A stretch of 64,000 nucleotides of DNA, taken from NCBI GenBank assembly GCA_963922205.1, contig CAWUHX010000077.1:1116001-1180000 (forward strand). The letters run 5' to 3'. Positions 33,701 through 44,899 of the stretch are shown one piece after another. Position numbers and translations under genes: made by a program. Below the pieces are notes generated by a model. It did not search any database, was not told the DNA's origin, and saw nothing but the letters and a program-made list of their open reading frames with translations. The stretch is from Romanomermis culicivorax (Eukaryota; Nematoda; Enoplea; Mermithida; Mermithidae). The number at the start of each line of letters is the position of its first letter. Position 1 is the first letter of the stretch.

Positions 33701-36700
33701 GATTTAAAGAAAAGGATTGGGTTCTGCTCAAAGTAGATAAGCAGAAAAAACTAGGACTACCATGGTCCGGTCCGTTCATAGTTACGGACATTTCGCGAGA
33801 AGCAGAGAATGTTGTCACCATTGTACATTGGGACAACCCGCTAAATCGCCAAACAGTTTCAATCAGCAGGTTGAAACATTTTCGTTACGAGACCACTAGG
33901 GTCTTGCCGCGAATAGCGCGAGCCAATCAGGACGCGCCACGTGACGAAAACACGTCACTTTCCAATATGGCACAAACAGTTACGACTGGAGCGCCGATTC
34001 AAATGAAATCATTTGGAAATTCGCTCAAGGCGAATCTATGCGCGATCTCGCGCTGATTTTTTTTTTATTTTATGTACATATCTCGCGCGTGTAAGTACTA
34101 ATTTTAATTAAAATTGTATTAATTTGTAATATTTATCGCGTTTATGTAGTATTCGTGTTAATTTTGTAAATTTTTCATATTAATCTCAGACTTTGGGAAA
34201 AATTCTTCGGAATTTTAGACCAAAGTGACAACCCAAAAAATTTCTGACATTTTTTCTAAAAAATAAATTTTCAAATTTTTCATTTTTTTTTCAAAATCAA
34301 ATTATAGCTGCCCCGCTTATCTGAATTCTAAACTTCCATCGGAAGGAAGAAGTAAAATATTCCCCGAACTGCGATATAAAGGAAATTAGCAGAACTGCTA
34401 AATTAAACTTTTTCAGCGTTCAAAAATTTTAAATAAATTTATCAATTTATTATTCGAAAACAAAAATTTCGAAAAGAAAAGAGATGGGAAAGGGCGCGCG
34501 GAACCGCCAACAAGCTCCGACGCGCGAGTGGTCGCACACAGAGCGCCACGTTGAATACGGCAGGGCCCAGCACCGCCAAGACAACCGTTTTTTCTTTATT
34601 GACGGTAAGTTTCGAACTTATTTTTATCAAATATTCTTGGAAACCGCAGGTAATGCCCAGAAGTCACTGGAAGACCAGCTCGGCGCCCCAAAGGGCAGAC
34701 GAGGTTAGAACCTAGAGGGAACGAAAAATGGGAGTACTGAGAAGCGGAAGCTCGAAGCCAAGCAGGGAATTTCCAATTTGGAAATATACCTGATACCACC
34801 AAGAGCTATACGATTCAAGGGAAACCTAGAACCTTGGGTTCAGCCCGTTTAAAGTTTTATCATTTCAAAAATTTATCAAAAATTATTTATTTTCAAATCA
34901 AATCAAATCATATCACTTTTTCGATATCAAATTCATTAAAAATTATCAATTTCGAGCGCTATAAAAATTGTAAATACAGCGCCATAAATGGAGCGTAGTT
35001 GGTCGCTCAAGCAGCTGGTCAGAGATTGGTGTCCGATCAAGTGGTGGACAATCGGATCAGGTCTACCCTCCCCAACATATAGAGGTAGCAAGGGTAAGAT
35101 TTAGTAAGGTGTTAGTTGCCTACCAGCTCAATGTTTGTATATCAGTGGCTCACCTAACAACCTGCACTAAACTTAATTTTCTGCGAAACTTAACCCGCTT
35201 GGTGTTGTGGTGCTGGTGTAGTATAGACCCGAAAATGCGCTGAAAAAAAAAGGGGAATAAAACACTAAAATTAATAGTACTTTATGTTTAGATTATAACG
35301 TCAAACGGGCCGTACGAATCCACGAACTGGATCAGTGGTTTAAAGCCACATTTGGGTACTGGCCGGCCAATCCCAAGGAACCTCGAATGGTAGACATTGG
35401 GAAGGTCAGCCAGGTACTCCATTTTATCCGAGAAGTGTCAATCTTCAGAGGACAACCAGTTTGTGGTTTCGACGTTGAAAAAGTCAACCAGGATAAGGTC
35501 GCCGCCTTGTTCAAAACAAGGGAGGTCGACAATCCAATGGGGAAGCAGTTTGCCCGATATATCAGCTTCGCGCTAACGAACGGTCAAACTTACGTTATTG
35601 ATACAACGTCGATGATGATCAAAGAGTGGACCAGCCTCCACGACTTCTTGAACTCCGACATGCTCTTCGCCGGATATGCCGTGCTGGAAGATCTGGTGAG
35701 TATCTATAACGTTTGTGGCGCAGGGCGAGATAATAAGGACAGGGACAAAACTGTCCCCTTACGGGAATTTCTAAGAAAGACCAAAGGTCGATACTTTGAC
35801 TTAGACCGTTTCGCCCTCACCATGGTAGGAGTAAACCTGGAGAAGAAATGCTTTCAGACAGGTATATGTCCCGAAACTTTTCGGTTAAAGGGACTGTTCA
35901 CGGAATTTTATTTGATAGACGTGGGCCCCTACCAATATGACTTTTCGTTAAAAGCGAACCGTGATCGGTTTGCCAAAAGGGGTATATTGCCGGAAGAGCT
36001 CAGATACGCCGCTCTAGACGCATACTACTCCTTATTGGTCATGTTTGCCGCCATTCACTATGGCATGGCCGATCAACTGCTTATGCAAATGCAGATTTTC
36101 GACCATGACAAGGTGGATCCCAAACAGATCAACACCATTGCCCTCCATTTTTATCAGCAATATCTAATGATTCCGGGCAATGTGAATCGAGAAATGGGGC
36201 TAGGTACCCCAGTTATGGAAACCGATCAGGTTCAACCAAACATGGTCTATCACATGATGAAGTGTGAGATGTATAACCGTTGGGCGGTACAGATGCAGGG
36301 AAATAACACAGGTTATTATACCGCGCCCAGGGAGTGTAATCCAGTCCGTCCGCAGGGAGTTCAGTTGCCAAGTGGTTTCTACCCACTACTTCCAAGAGAT
36401 AACAAACCACTGAAGGACGACGGATACACAACAGATAGCGATCCCAACGAAATCCAGGACGTCCAGATACCAGACTGGGTTAATATTTCAAAAGATATCC
36501 TGGAAAATCTCAAGTCAGGTGGAACCTACTGGGATTTAGACGGGAAAATTTCTTTGACTTTATACGAAAACGCCAAGCTATACTGGCAACAAGCCGGGAA
36601 GCCCGATACCATTCCACAAGAGGTGTTTTCCTCTAATAACCACTACCCAGTGGGTATCGAGGGCCATAGACAGGCCTATAAGACCAATTTTTACACGCCA

Positions 36701-39700
36701 AACTTGGCGAAAATTTCAGGTATGCTGGATGAGCGAAACTTCCCAGAGTTAGAGGTCATCTGCAAATTTATGCCATTGGCTTATCATTTGGCATGGCCTC
36801 ATTCCAGAGCGGAGTGCGACTACGAAACTAGCGCTCTGCTAAACTATAACTTTCTAAATAGTTATACTAAAGAGGGCCAGGAAATGATAAAGAAAATGTC
36901 CTGGAAGTCAGGCGACCGCCTGGCTTACTATTTAGAATTAGCAGCGACGCTACCGCCGTCGGAACCCCGCTTTCCATCTAAAAAAGGGGTATACGCATGG
37001 CAGAATCGGTTCGGTTTTGTCCCGCTACGATTTCGAGAAGCCGAGGAGATTCTACAAATTGGCGACGACAAATCGCTATTGAAGGACGGAGCCTACAAGG
37101 TAAATCCTTATTTCTATGTAACTTTTTACTACGTAGGCTTCGAGACTTTAACGCCGGGACTGCGGTATCCCATGACGGAAGACGCATCGCCAACCGACTA
37201 CCCGATTACCTACGCACCGAGAAATCCGCTCGAGCTCAGACCGGAGTTTGTCAGCAAAAGCTTCCGGGAGAGAACAATCGCTTCGGAAATGCCCGGGTAT
37301 ACACTTACATATACCCCAGCCGGTGAGTTAATTTCTAAAGTACCGCTAAATCGTCCCTCAACTTCCCAAACGGCGCAAGCCGGAGGGACGGGACAGGTCA
37401 AAGCGCAGCCGCAGGCGCTAGCGCCAGTGGTCAAAGCTACACCAGCTTTGGACACTGCTGCTACGCAGGCAGCTGCAGTAGTTGTCGTGGTGCCGCCGCC
37501 AATTCAACCAGCGGTGGCACAGCCGACTCAAGTACCTCAAGTACAACAACCGGCCGAGCCTGAGCCAGAGGTTGTCACCATAATGCAATCAGTACCTCCA
37601 GCACCAGCTGTTTTGCCAGCTAAAGTAAAACAGCTCTTGCCGAAGATACGAAATTCAGACTCTGAGTCCAGTTCAGAGGAGGATGTAGAAGAAGAAGAAG
37701 AGGGTGAAATCCTCGAATCTGAGGGCCAGACATCAGAGAATAAGGATGCGATGGAGGCCAAAACTCAGAAACAGGCTCTTGAGGAGGAAAAAATCCAGAC
37801 TCAAATTGACGAAGCAGTCACCAAAATGTCAGGGATCGATGTCAGACTGGAGAAGATGCAGGAAGCATCCCAGGAGATACCAGTGAAGGCCAAAGATCCT
37901 AAGGATCATGACCATCAAGCGAAGCAAGAGGCCCTACAGGCCAAAATTCAAGAACAGAGAAGGCTGACGCAGCAGGAATTCCTGCGTCAGAGGGCAATCC
38001 AAAGAAAACTGAAGGAGCAGGCACTAGCCGACGATAGCTCAGATTCAGCCATTGCAGCGACAGAGCTGATGCGGAGGGGAAGAATTGCCGAGGAAGGTAT
38101 TCCTGGAATTTATTCCCCAGACAAAGTTCAGCAGATGTTAGCTGAAGGGATGTCGGAAAAATTTATCCGACATCTAGCCAAAGAAAAGGTAAGGCGTAGA
38201 AAGAGGATAGGTAAGGCCAAGCGACGCAGACTTGCAGCTCAGGGACAGCAGCAACAAGGAGCGGCCGCCACCGGATCCGAAAACGACGCCTACGATACGG
38301 CCGAAGAAACGACGACCCCACAATACTCGACGAGCCAAAAGTCGAGATCGGAGACTTCAAAGAGTCAGACGAGAACGGAGACTTCAAAAAGTCAGACGCG
38401 AACGGAGACCTCCATAGGCCAGACAAAATCAGATAGGACAACAGGGTCCACTGCGACAACATCGTACACTCAGACGCGAACGGTATCGAAAACCGGCGGA
38501 GAGGTTAGTACTACTTCTGGCAAAAGTAAATCCGTGCCCTCCAGCTATACCGCAAGAAATAGCAAACCTGCGGGAAGCGTATTGGTGAAGCCCGATCTTG
38601 AATCGGAGGAAAAATTGATCAAGAAGGTCAAACTGAATGTGGTAGCTAGTAGACCCGAAAGGGAACCACAGCAGTTTGTCACTCCTGGTCAATTAGCCGA
38701 AACTCTGATTGATTATTGGGAGTGGCAACGGGAACAAAGGCGCCTAATTGGGCCGATCTCATTTGAAAATCCAGAGGTCGCCAATTACTTCGCCTTTGAT
38801 CGGCAAGAACGGCCGATAATTTACAGAATGGTCAATGATGCCATGGCCGAGATTCACGAAAATTACCGCCAGCAATTCGAAATGCAAGGCGGATTTATGT
38901 TTGACGGAGAGCGCATCCCTGAGGAGATCTGGGAATGGATAATTTTAATTCTCATCCCCAGATGGCTTCAGGACTACGATGCCTCAGACGTCTTTACGGC
39001 CATTAGGTATGTGACCCTAATGATTTTTCTTCAGTTGGACTTCGCTCCGATCACGCCAACGGCAATTGGTAGGTGGTATGCCCAGGCGTGTTCGTTTGCC
39101 AACAGACAACTAGTCGTTGAGGCCCAGGGAAACCGCGTAGACGATGTCTACATTGCAGCCTTTAATCAATATATTTTTATGGGCTCGCAAAGGTTAAACC
39201 AGATGGGTGTTAAGAGGAAGGCACCAGGCGATGACAGGTCGCAAGCTGATAAATTTCAGCGAATGGCTGCCAAGAGCCCGAGTAAGTTCAAAGTGCCTAG
39301 ACTCCCTCCGGCTAAGAAACAACCACCGATGATACAACAATCATCGGCTACGACCAGCCAGAGGTCATATAGTGAAGCTGCTAGCACCTCTTACAAAAGT
39401 CCGCTTTCTCGATCAAAATCAATATCATCAAAATCTCTTAATTCAACTTATCGGACGCAAAAACCTCAGCGCAGCAGCTCCACTAGCAGTGGTCAAAGGC
39501 AGCAGGGGAGAGACGATATGTTCTCAAACCCGGCCCCGTACAGGGCTAGACCGGGGTATGACCAAGGTCAACCCAGGGGAGGCTTCAGAGGGCGCCCTCA
39601 GCGACCTTACAGAGGCCGAGGAACCTGGCAACACCAAGGTCAAGACCCGGATGCTGAATTTCATAATCCGAATTTTATTCCGCTAGGTAGACGCGGCGGA

Positions 39701-42700
39701 AGCCAACAAGGCCAAAATAGAGGCCAGGATGGAGGTCAAACCCGAGGCCAACCAGGTCAGAGGGGGTACTATCAAGGTAGACCTCGAGGAGGCTACCGAG
39801 GCGGCGGGCAGCAGCAGTAAATAGCCGCAAAAATTTTGGCCCAAAAATTTCTTTTTTTTGTACATATATTTTTACTTATTTCATAAAACACAAAACCCAA
39901 AAACACTAATAAAATCACAAAAAATCCAAAAAAAAAAAAAATCAAAAAACAAAAAATCCAAAAACATTTCTTTTCGGTGCTGCTGGCCATCAAAAATCTC
40001 TTTTTTGACAAAACCGGTGCAAAAACGCAACCGTAAAAAATATTTTAACTTTTGGCCACATTCTTGCTCAAATTTTTTAGCGCATTTTAAATTTTGTGAT
40101 ATCCGTACAACCCCGCGTCGTCTTTTTGTATCGTAATATAATCTCGTATTTTAGTTTAATTTAGAAAAAATAGAGACGCGGGAAGTCGATTTGCATGCGG
40201 TTAGACCCACGGCCAACGAATTGACACAGCATGCAGACCGAGCGGCCGAGCCCGAAGCCGACCACACATCCGGCACCGACGTTTACGTCATACTCCTTAG
40301 GGCAGGAGGTTATTCCATCAATGCCGAGGTCAAAATGGACGTCACTTGCCAGCCATTGCGGCGAAGCCCTTGGTATTCGTTGTGTCCAACGACCAGCACG
40401 GGAGTTCTATTAGGACAGACTGTGAAACGGGAGTCCGGTGAGACAAACTGTTTATCAGGAGTCAGCCGGAATTGTAGATTTTTTCTTTTTGATTAATTCT
40501 TTTAATGCCGGGGTAACCCTGCCAAAAGTTTTTTTTTCTACCTCCCGTAGGTCGGTTTCGACGCGCGAGGGATGTTGGGCACCCTGTTGATGCCAATTTC
40601 GTGTGGGGAAATCGACATGCAAATCGACGACAGGGACGACCAGCAGCGCAGACATTTGCATAGAATGGAGCGCCAAAGAAAGACGAAAAATGAAAGTGAA
40701 ATCATTCTTCACTTAATATCGTTTTATATTATATTCTTGGTACTTTTGCTGGCGTCCCCAAATATAACTTTCCCAGCAACTTGTTTTGTTTATGAGTATT
40801 TCACTGTGGTGTACCCACATTCGTTTTACATATTTCGTCGGACTTATTGCTTACTATATTCGTTTATTTGTTTAGATTATTCGCATCGACGAAGGCGGAG
40901 GGCCAGAGGCCCAGGCGCCGGCTTACATCAAGTAAGTTTTGGGAAACCCCTTTTGGGTTATACCCAAGTAAGTTTATCCCTGAGGGGATTCCTTGTCTCA
41001 TCTAGGAGACTGCGGAGGTCTTTGGTAAGGCCCCCGTATTTGGAACAAAGTTTATCTTTGTTGTTGTAGGTCTGGGGACAAACGGACTGTTGCACAGATC
41101 ACCGAGGCTTAGCCAAGGTATCAGTTCTAACAGGTCAGTTCAGACCCAATCTTTTCTTACGCCTCTTAAGGAAAGACCTGCACAACAAAAAGATCAGATC
41201 CAACATTTATAGGCCTGCAAGACATTACGTATTATTACTTGCACTACAAGCTGGATTGGTCGCGTACATCCTGGTCGTATTATACGGGCTTGAGCTACGT
41301 TTCTTCCACAGCTATGGTATGCAAAATTCGTCCCACATATTCATTTTCCTCCGACTGATGCAGTTTTAAAATTATAGATCAACTATTTCTGCAGTTGTGA
41401 ACTTAACTTTGCAATATTCATCTCAAAGCCTCATGACAGAATGATTAAAACAATCACCGATTAAGATTGAATAGGACAACTGAGACTTAATCGACGATTG
41501 GCTTAATCGGAGATTAATATTACAGTACTCTGAATCGTAAATCGGTGATCATATAGCTGAAAAATTGCCGAGTAAATCGGTGATCATATAGCTGGAATGA
41601 CGACTTGGAAAGTAGTTGATCCTGAGTTTTCAATATGTAAAAAGCTCGTTTTCTGGCAAGGAATGATCGACAAACATTGATGCTTTGCAATTCTATAATT
41701 TTTTCATGACTTAGCTGAGTGGAGCATGCTTCCAAGTCTTCAATTTCAATTCAATCAAATTCATCAATTTTTGAACTCCGTCCCTTCGGACAATCCCAAA
41801 TTGAATTCGATTTCTTTATGATCATACCTTGGTAGGTATCAAAGAGTGAGATCATCTATTGGTTGAATTAGCGGGTTTATACTTTTCGTGTTTTTCGTGG
41901 GGTTTATACTTTTGATGACGCTCATTCTCAAGTTTACACAATGAAAAATTACATTTGAATTCTGTATATGCTCGCACATTTCTTCATTAAACGTTCAACA
42001 TTTTATATAGTAATCGTTCAGACAAATCGATTTCAAAATGACTCAAAATTACTGCATGATTTTTTATTACCTTTGTATTTTCAAAAAATAAGCATTTTTT
42101 TGTGATTCATGAATTTTGATTCATCGGAGACAGCGGGAAAAATTCGTTCTTTGAAACACACTATGCATAGTATAATCCAACGAATACGAATTCGATTATG
42201 ATCGTTTGTCATTGATTACAGGATAATGATGGAGTGGCCGCAACAATCAGTGCACACAGTATAATGGTGAAACAGGGTTTATTGGAGATTTAAACTTGCT
42301 GCTAGCAGGTTGGACAATCTCCAATTAAAGGTGACATTTTTACATTGGAGATTTTTTGAATCGGCTTTGTTTCATATGAAAAAACTAATCGAAGTTTCTT
42401 ATTTGACTTTGATCAGCGATTTGATCGAAGATTGAACCTAGTCGACCTTCTATCATTCTGACCTTATACCTTTAAATAAATAAAATTGCCGTCTACATTA
42501 TCAAAGATTCGGGAAGGTTGTCTTGTATAGTCATATTCACAAAATGTAGGTTTTTAGTTTGAAAACAAAATCATATTATTATTATTTATTCCAGTTTGAA
42601 ATCAGAGCAAAATTTTCTACATTATACTATTTTTTCTAGGTACTGTTTGTGTACCCTTTCTTCCGACGCCGGAGCATTTCCGATTGTGCCCTGTCTATTG

Positions 42701-44899
42701 TTGGCGTTTTGTCCAGAATGGCGTGTTCGATTGCTTTGTGTTTTCCATTCAATACTATTTTCGTATTTTTTAGTAAGTCAATAATGTCCGAATAATTGAA
42801 CGCTTTTGGATTAGAAATATATAAAAAAATGGGCAAATATCAGGTCTGAAGATAAATCGCTTGATCCATTGATTTCCTGGTTAATGAAATTAGACAGGGT
42901 CCTAAGATGGTCAGTTTCTATCACTTATTTTTTCTTCTCATCTGGTTTATTCCTTAGCTAGATTATTCACTTAATACATTTAATTGAGAATCATATGGCT
43001 AGTCATATGGTAACCATAGGGACTCCCATACTTTTGGTCGGAAAAAACTAAGAAGATTTAAATGTTTTGATGAATAATAGTCATTTTTGAACGAAAACGG
43101 TCAGAAATGTCAATTCTTCATCGCTTCGCGTCATAAATACGTTTTTTACGGTTTTTAAGTCAAACATTTTTTGGAATTTTTATGCGCCAAAATTGAAATT
43201 TTTCCTCCTTAAAGACCCCTTAAATTTTAGGCGTAACCCATAAATTCAGATGTTGGATTTCAAGTTAAAAATCTTTCAAATGACTGAATATTTTCTTTAT
43301 AGTTCCAATCATTTACATGTTTTACCGTTTCGCGTCAGTTGGTATGAGGGCTATCATTTCGAAACAAGTTTCGGATCACGAGCAAGGTAATTTTTATTCT
43401 TAATTGTGTTATTTTGCAGTATTAGGAAAGTCGTCTAAATAAGTAGTATTTTTTAAAATTTTCTCACTAATTTAAATAATATCTTAAACAATGTAAGCTA
43501 GAAAGTATGTCTTAAAATTTAGAGTTATATTTTTATTAAATGGCTTGAAGGGCATTAAATTTTCTAGGCATTCTTCCTCTAAACCAGAGGCCCCCAAGGT
43601 CGAAAATTTAGGTAGGGGTAAAATCGTAAATTTTAAGGGCAGTACTTGAAATATGCCGTCACCTTTTTTTTTCGCTCTCAACTTTTTGCTGAGGAGGGAG
43701 GGTTGTAGTTTCTCGAACTTACAAAACTGATTAATGCCCCTACTTTACGCTTTTTACAGTCAAAAAACATTTACTATTTCAACTCCATTTTCCAGCTCCC
43801 AATCATGCAACTTACTGTTGTGCCAACTGATTCCTGCACATTTCAAGAATCGGGCACAACATACGTTTGGAAACATTGTTTCAACCAGCATCTTCAGCAG
43901 TATGAGCCTATTCCATCACTGATTAGACTTGGAACAGTGCTTCCAATTGAAAGTCCTGATGCTGAATGCGGCTTTAGTATTATTAATCCCATTAGACTAT
44001 GAACTATGAGTTTGAAACCATGTACCACTCCTGATCCACGTCAACAGACCTCACATGTCTCAACTCATAACAGGAAAGTATGCCACAGCTTGGGCACCAT
44101 ATGCGCACAGAAGACCCAACGCAGAAGCGGGGAAAAGGAAAGGAGAGCATGAAGAGGAAGAATTTTAAGAACATAATGTTTTTCTTCCCAAGGGGCGATT
44201 TTTTGATTAATCACATACACGTAAGTCATTATTTCATCTCCCAATTATATTTATAATGATTTCCTACAAGTAGTATATATTAATGTGCTGATATCCTTTC
44301 CTAAAAATCGCTATATGGCACAGAAGTTGCATACTTTCCCATTATCATCTGCTCAGTAAATGTGTCAAAAACAGCAGTGAGTAATTCCTCAGAATCACAC
44401 ATTCTGCAACTTTTCTCGAATTAGTATAACCTACTGGGGAGAGGATGAAGTCTACCAAAATTTTTTGCTATAGTGAGCTGTTTTTATGGGGGTAGTAAAT
44501 GAATTTCCAAATCTAAGACGGGGGTAATACCCCCCCATACCCCCCCCCCCATGGGGTGCTCTGCTCTAAACCAAATTTAGCGTTTTTATGAACTGAGACA
44601 AATTTTCTATTCTCGAATTTTCGTGAAATTTCATAATGTTTATCCCAAATTTTTTGCGTTTAGGTCAAATTTTCGCATTCGTCGCTTTAGCCGAAGGCGC
44701 TTGTTTTTTGTTGTCGTCTGCGATTTTTAACGTATTTTTCCCGTTTACATTGCAGTTCTTTGCCGAATTATCATTCGTAATATTGGCGATTATAGCAGCT
44801 ATACCGTTGATCGGGCTGTTGTATGTTTATCGGTTGCAGCATATAAACCGTCACGATCGCTTGGACGTAAATCAACAGGAAAATGACGCAAATAATTGA
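24789..44899 (+). CDS. SLC46-type proton-coupled transporter, MFS (8 exons, 474 aa), split by a retroelement in intron 4
   Basis: Exons are 24789-25059, 25191-25521, 25892-25978, 26037-26215, 41213-41316, 42640-42772, 43303-43386 and 44664-44899. Every junction is GT-AG and the phases chain to 475 codons including stop, the family's usual length. SLC46 proteins carry folates, haem or cyclic-dinucleotide-like cargo with protons across plasma or lysosomal membranes; the substrate here cannot be told. Visible marks are twelve hydrophobic segments, an extracellular Cys/Asn-glycosylation loop after TM1, [13 protein letters not shown] after TM2 (the MFS loop-2 motif), [19 protein letters not shown], and [21 protein letters not shown] near TM10, a hallmark of SLC46A1/A3. 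A 14.7-kb retrotransposon occupies intron 4, and intron 7 (1.28 kb) holds a hAT relic. Coding sequence is undamaged; expression might be affected. Confidence 0.92.
26505..26508 (+). repeat. Target-site duplication, left (AAAA)
   Basis: AAAA precedes the 5' LTR, and AAAA at 41188-41191 follows the 3' LTR. A 4-bp duplication fits Ty3/gypsy integration but the sequence is low in complexity. Confidence 0.6.
26509..27123 (+). repeat. 5' LTR of the 14.7-kb element (615 bp)
   Basis: It is matched end to end by 40573-41187. It contains TTTTATATTATATTCTTGG (possible TATA region), two strong splice donors, CAAGTAAGTTTT (GT at 26868) and CAAGTAAGTTTA (GT at 26904), and the acceptor TTGTTGTTGTAG ending at 27005. 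Transcripts may therefore be spliced in the leader. The start and end form a TGTTG/CAACA inverted pair. Confidence 0.95.
27126..27140 (+). promoter_or_regulatory. Candidate primer-binding site
   Basis: TGGTGGCTTTTAACT begins 2 nt after the 5' LTR with the TGG expected from a tRNA CCA end. I could not match it to a particular tRNA. Confidence 0.35.
27220..34056 (+). CDS. Gag-Pol polyprotein of the 14.7-kb element (2278 aa, intact)
   Basis: One open frame holds Gag and Pol. A Pro/Gln/Arg-rich N-terminus (1-300) is followed by a capsid-like helical region (about 350-560). A zinc knuckle of CX2HX4HX4C type follows (Cys676, His679, His684, Cys689). Next comes an RGG/RGRG-rich stretch (about 700-750) and a Gln-rich stretch. 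The protease has [11 protein letters not shown] (Asp about 907). RT carries YIDDIIVF (Tyr about 1382), RNase [14 protein letters not shown] (Asp about 1533), and integrase [12 protein letters not shown] with CPVCQ. The integrase core has SVDIVG, LLSDRGG and GMVERFNQ. No chromodomain is seen after the integrase. Start ATG at 27220 is the first after the leader. Use of RGG boxes beside an atypical knuckle for RNA binding is unusual but known in gypsy relatives. Confidence 0.95.
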   Translation: MPNERIPRGNTLRRSPPRVASAGNLVNLGDGDQQRHAAPDPVIPDQTPARGQPLQQNAMHFTPQDAGVPIDRPPAIAINPQEAGPANPNPDADGPPQPNFKRSPPPKVELAGPKRDVVTPEIRPNFEERDPEIDQRLERIPQEQERFQPQERAPEMSNQELATQLRELKGTVEALFDIIANAATEDNKMEADRRRQEPDRQVRPCNRGAERDNRLAAEINAGAGPSNRPDIDEGQRLNFEPKSWRGPARDLRFEGAEQSADFRNQSQIAPQHPTLTRVVYDGRENIVDPNTLRPDQLACFPYRDYRFDKDNMPSYQGGVPPQRDPNRVMLQSLNSDLDPVLTAAYDQREVPSNNLAQEIVVRNIVKGVLPKLLDEGMVNQQVLSFLTALEGEFRRDTPESAKYEALLRLSKGRPKAVAGDNMTYREARRAIINVFAPECNLEMLTRELFEIQQRPNEQAVEFLKRVSILVELVKGDLDYQSKQRLIIDTFIYKSDPTFQSELKNSKHTFRTWYDLAVEVHDIERRYKNAFQRYGPKGTQQDPIVINEVGMPSGHDPEIAVVARNQSEGYQQGQRQRFRQPYQTVGNQVQAQTQRSRSDSPEIEEIPVREAPRAQTEKGKKESLLLKISKEMVQLVERFDQLQQKVDNRQTENRSDVAIPSTSQGGQVSRDPTKPWCEFHKNITHNTADCRTLRVLSERRSRGRASFPTFNRGGFNTFARGNYRGRGGYPNANFNSRGRGAYNVGYSGHQDSQESYLQNSDYNEFLEFKRQKELQKQFQQMQQYQQQAALQHPQPPQAIMGPTQTLQQGQFTNQPPQKDYSSVMVARQSQMSPLGEANQRVSCPNVVLGSIVQMNAIAPQPVVPSIQVIRRGTPASPQEQHLLDTYPRTAPFHIEVVIGGRKTMALIDTGAQCTVMSAKFLKETLGPDYTEYPRILNVTVANGKTVQAHGYIQFRMDTLCGQFPVKAIVISEAGENVIVGTDFLAHPQVGAIIDFRNRTMTLNNRQQRIYVTPDQPQSNCGEVMTTSAAESTMSAADQYQPKICLLKVSVPVVSVNPIYLPSGTDILLRAKLWDKVGENRLNGIIIESEDNEERFHIDSTIVDGTKDDFVVMVSNNTGSGCHLKRNQIIGHTNSVLCDTDNQDQLKGKIVEDLEKLQTCAVQARPDSTLVDEKEFKEALYNMLAKSNIPSEQLEQALRCLAKYRDVFSLPSDPPTTTPYLTCKINTGDAAPVAKRYHRTAINLRPHVREHVQDMLKKGVIEPSKSPWAAPLFLVGKKDGTKRPVVDFRGINDVTKDDKYTIPRMDDYLDCLGKAKFYTTLDLKSGYWQVPMDEESKEKTAFICQEGLYQFKVMPFGLKNAPAEFQRMMERVLHPYVWKICLVYIDDIIVFSNTFEEHLVNLELVLQALRKAHLTLKPEKCEFLPERVHFLGHILNSDGVSPDPKKVKAINDFPFPESKRKLQRFLGMLQWCKKFIPGLAKHAEPLYKLTGKNGVWEVTEVHHQAFRSLKEALLSVPFLRYPVLDGSADFVLQTDASGTALGAVLYQETNSDRWVIAYNSRILKADEKKWSATERECLAIVYGLKLYKHYLVGHKVIIRTDHKPLLSMKVNAMTNGKLKRWYSFISQFNHKLEYVPGKQNAMADFLSRMDEPDDQAEKIPPKWEHMFSEDKRESKNLKDLEAQLIEKKHLNLVKRFRILTDRNPEDGTPLHPEPKGKKNQRTDMSPRFTQIYPEDSEGDPESNSPADLINAVTTRSMAKEADKNNQAQIQPDGNQVKDKVSRGNQDKGKEKRVTWLYPEKEQEFTLADPKENELPKGLIRDDLMALLQRKDEVLRPYFDRLGPNGTTKYHSGFYIQNEVLYREAGQGSDDQVVVPSCLRDNTLHQYHGAVMMTHQGFKRTLAMIKKRFWWPGIEKDVRHWIKFCPVCQMANQGNTEIPPLIPIIPQGPFDIVSVDIVGISPLSEKRPYVIVFQDYFTKWVEAELIPDQSASTVVDTFLQAIVFRHGTPRRLLSDRGGCFTSDLMKEICKLSECQKIFTTAYHPQGNGMVERFNQTLIKQLRKVAIEEKDNWPRYLRAVVFAYNATPHAATGQSPFSLLRGHEATFGLNLSKAYDIVMPDSNAEAYKFVLTNHLVNLYEDIAKNIQSAAEKSKKYFDKKSKQNGFKEKDWVLLKVDKQKKLGLPWSGPFIVTDISREAENVVTIVHWDNPLNRQTVSISRLKHFRYETTRVLPRIARANQDAPRDENTSLSNMAQTVTTGAPIQMKSFGNSLKANLCAISR
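34057..34483 (+). other. Spacer between gag-pol and the second gene of the element
   Basis: AT-rich, no coding frame. It holds a 7-bp hairpin TTAGCAGAACTGCTAA (34386-34401). It also holds an excellent 3' splice acceptor, AACTTTTTCAG (AG at 34417-34418), placed to receive a leader donor and make a subgenomic mRNA for the second gene. Confidence 0.5.
34484..34604 (+). CDS. Predicted first exon of the element's second gene
   Basis: An ATG at 34484 opens 40 codons plus one base, rich in Arg, Gln and Gly, and ends at a strong donor, GACG|GTAAGT (GT at 34605). Joined to an acceptor ending at 35291 (TTTATGTTTAG), the leftover base completes a codon that leads, without a stop, into the long ORF. In that frame the sequence from 35292 is open and protein-like up to the first Met at 35387. 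The intron would be 687 bp. The model rests on splice-site quality and frame agreement only. Confidence 0.6.
35292..39820 (+). CDS. Second gene of the element: DEDDy 3'-5' exonuclease-domain protein with RGG tail
   Basis: From the Met at 35387 the ORF is 1477 codons; the frame is open back to the acceptor at 35291. The first about 230 residues carry RNase D/WRN-type exonuclease motifs. Motif I is CGFDVEKV (Asp29, Glu31), motif [16 protein letters not shown] (Asp102), motif [15 protein letters not shown] (Tyr207, Asp211, the DEDDy Y-X3-D pattern). Order and spacing are right for two-metal 3'-5' exonucleases acting on RNA or DNA. Next: an unassigned region (230-620), Pro/Ala-rich linker, acidic [16 protein letters not shown] (about 760-775), Lys/Glu-rich helices, basic [13 protein letters not shown] (about 935-950), a Ser/Thr/Gln repeat (980-1015), an unassigned block with many Trp/Tyr (about 1095-1275) and an RGG/RG tail (about 1390-1477). 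No signal peptide or membrane segment, so not an env. Function unknown; small-RNA trimming, RNA processing or replication aid are guesses. Confidence 0.85.
39821..40572 (+). other. 3' untranslated region of the 14.7-kb element
   Basis: No coding frame. An A-rich tract (39880-39965) is followed by an 8-bp inverted repeat CCCGCGTC (40112-40119) and GACGCGGG (40175-40182). Just before the LTR, GCGCGAGGGA is the best polypurine-tract candidate but is short. Confidence 0.5.
40573..41187 (+). repeat. 3' LTR of the 14.7-kb element (615 bp)
   Basis: Same length as the 5' LTR with about three substitutions (for example TTTCGGG against TTTTGGG near 40952 and ATATCATTT against ATATCGTTT near 40721). 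Followed by AAAA, matching the bases before the 5' LTR. Confidence 0.95.
42985..43250 (+). repeat. Dispersed repeat R, copy 2 (in SLC46 intron 6)
   Basis: CATATGGCTAGTCATATGG, TAACCATAGGGACTCCCATA, TTTGGTCGGAAAAA and CATCGCTTCGCGTCAT match the order seen at 18980-19290. Non-coding, within the intron 42773-43302. Confidence 0.6.
43805..44002 (+). pseudogene. Possible hAT transposase C-terminal relic (in SLC46 intron 7)
   Basis: The short frame reads [20 protein letters not shown] followed by IINPIRL. This resembles the hAT dimerisation-region signature in which a run such as LPVSTADCERGFS precedes MNRIKT. The stretch is short, has lost the usual Arg, and ends at a stop. It is unrelated to the host gene. 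It could also be chance similarity. Confidence 0.4.

Larger units (their letters stand above)
26509..41187 (+). mobile_element. Young 14.7-kb Ty3/gypsy-type LTR retrotransposon carrying a DEDDy exonuclease ORF
   Basis: Two 615-bp LTRs start TGTTGGGCACC and end GCACAACA. About three mismatches separate them, so insertion is recent. Layout: LTR, 96-bp leader, 2278-codon gag-pol, a 1.3-kb stretch with a predicted small exon and intron, a second 1477-codon ORF, a 0.75-kb tail and LTR. Both long ORFs are intact, so the element could still be active. At 14.7 kb it is about twice the length of ordinary gypsy elements, the excess coming from the second ORF and the non-coding spacers. It lies in intron 4 of the SLC46 gene in the same orientation, 25 nt before the exon-5 boundary. 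Confidence 0.95.
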
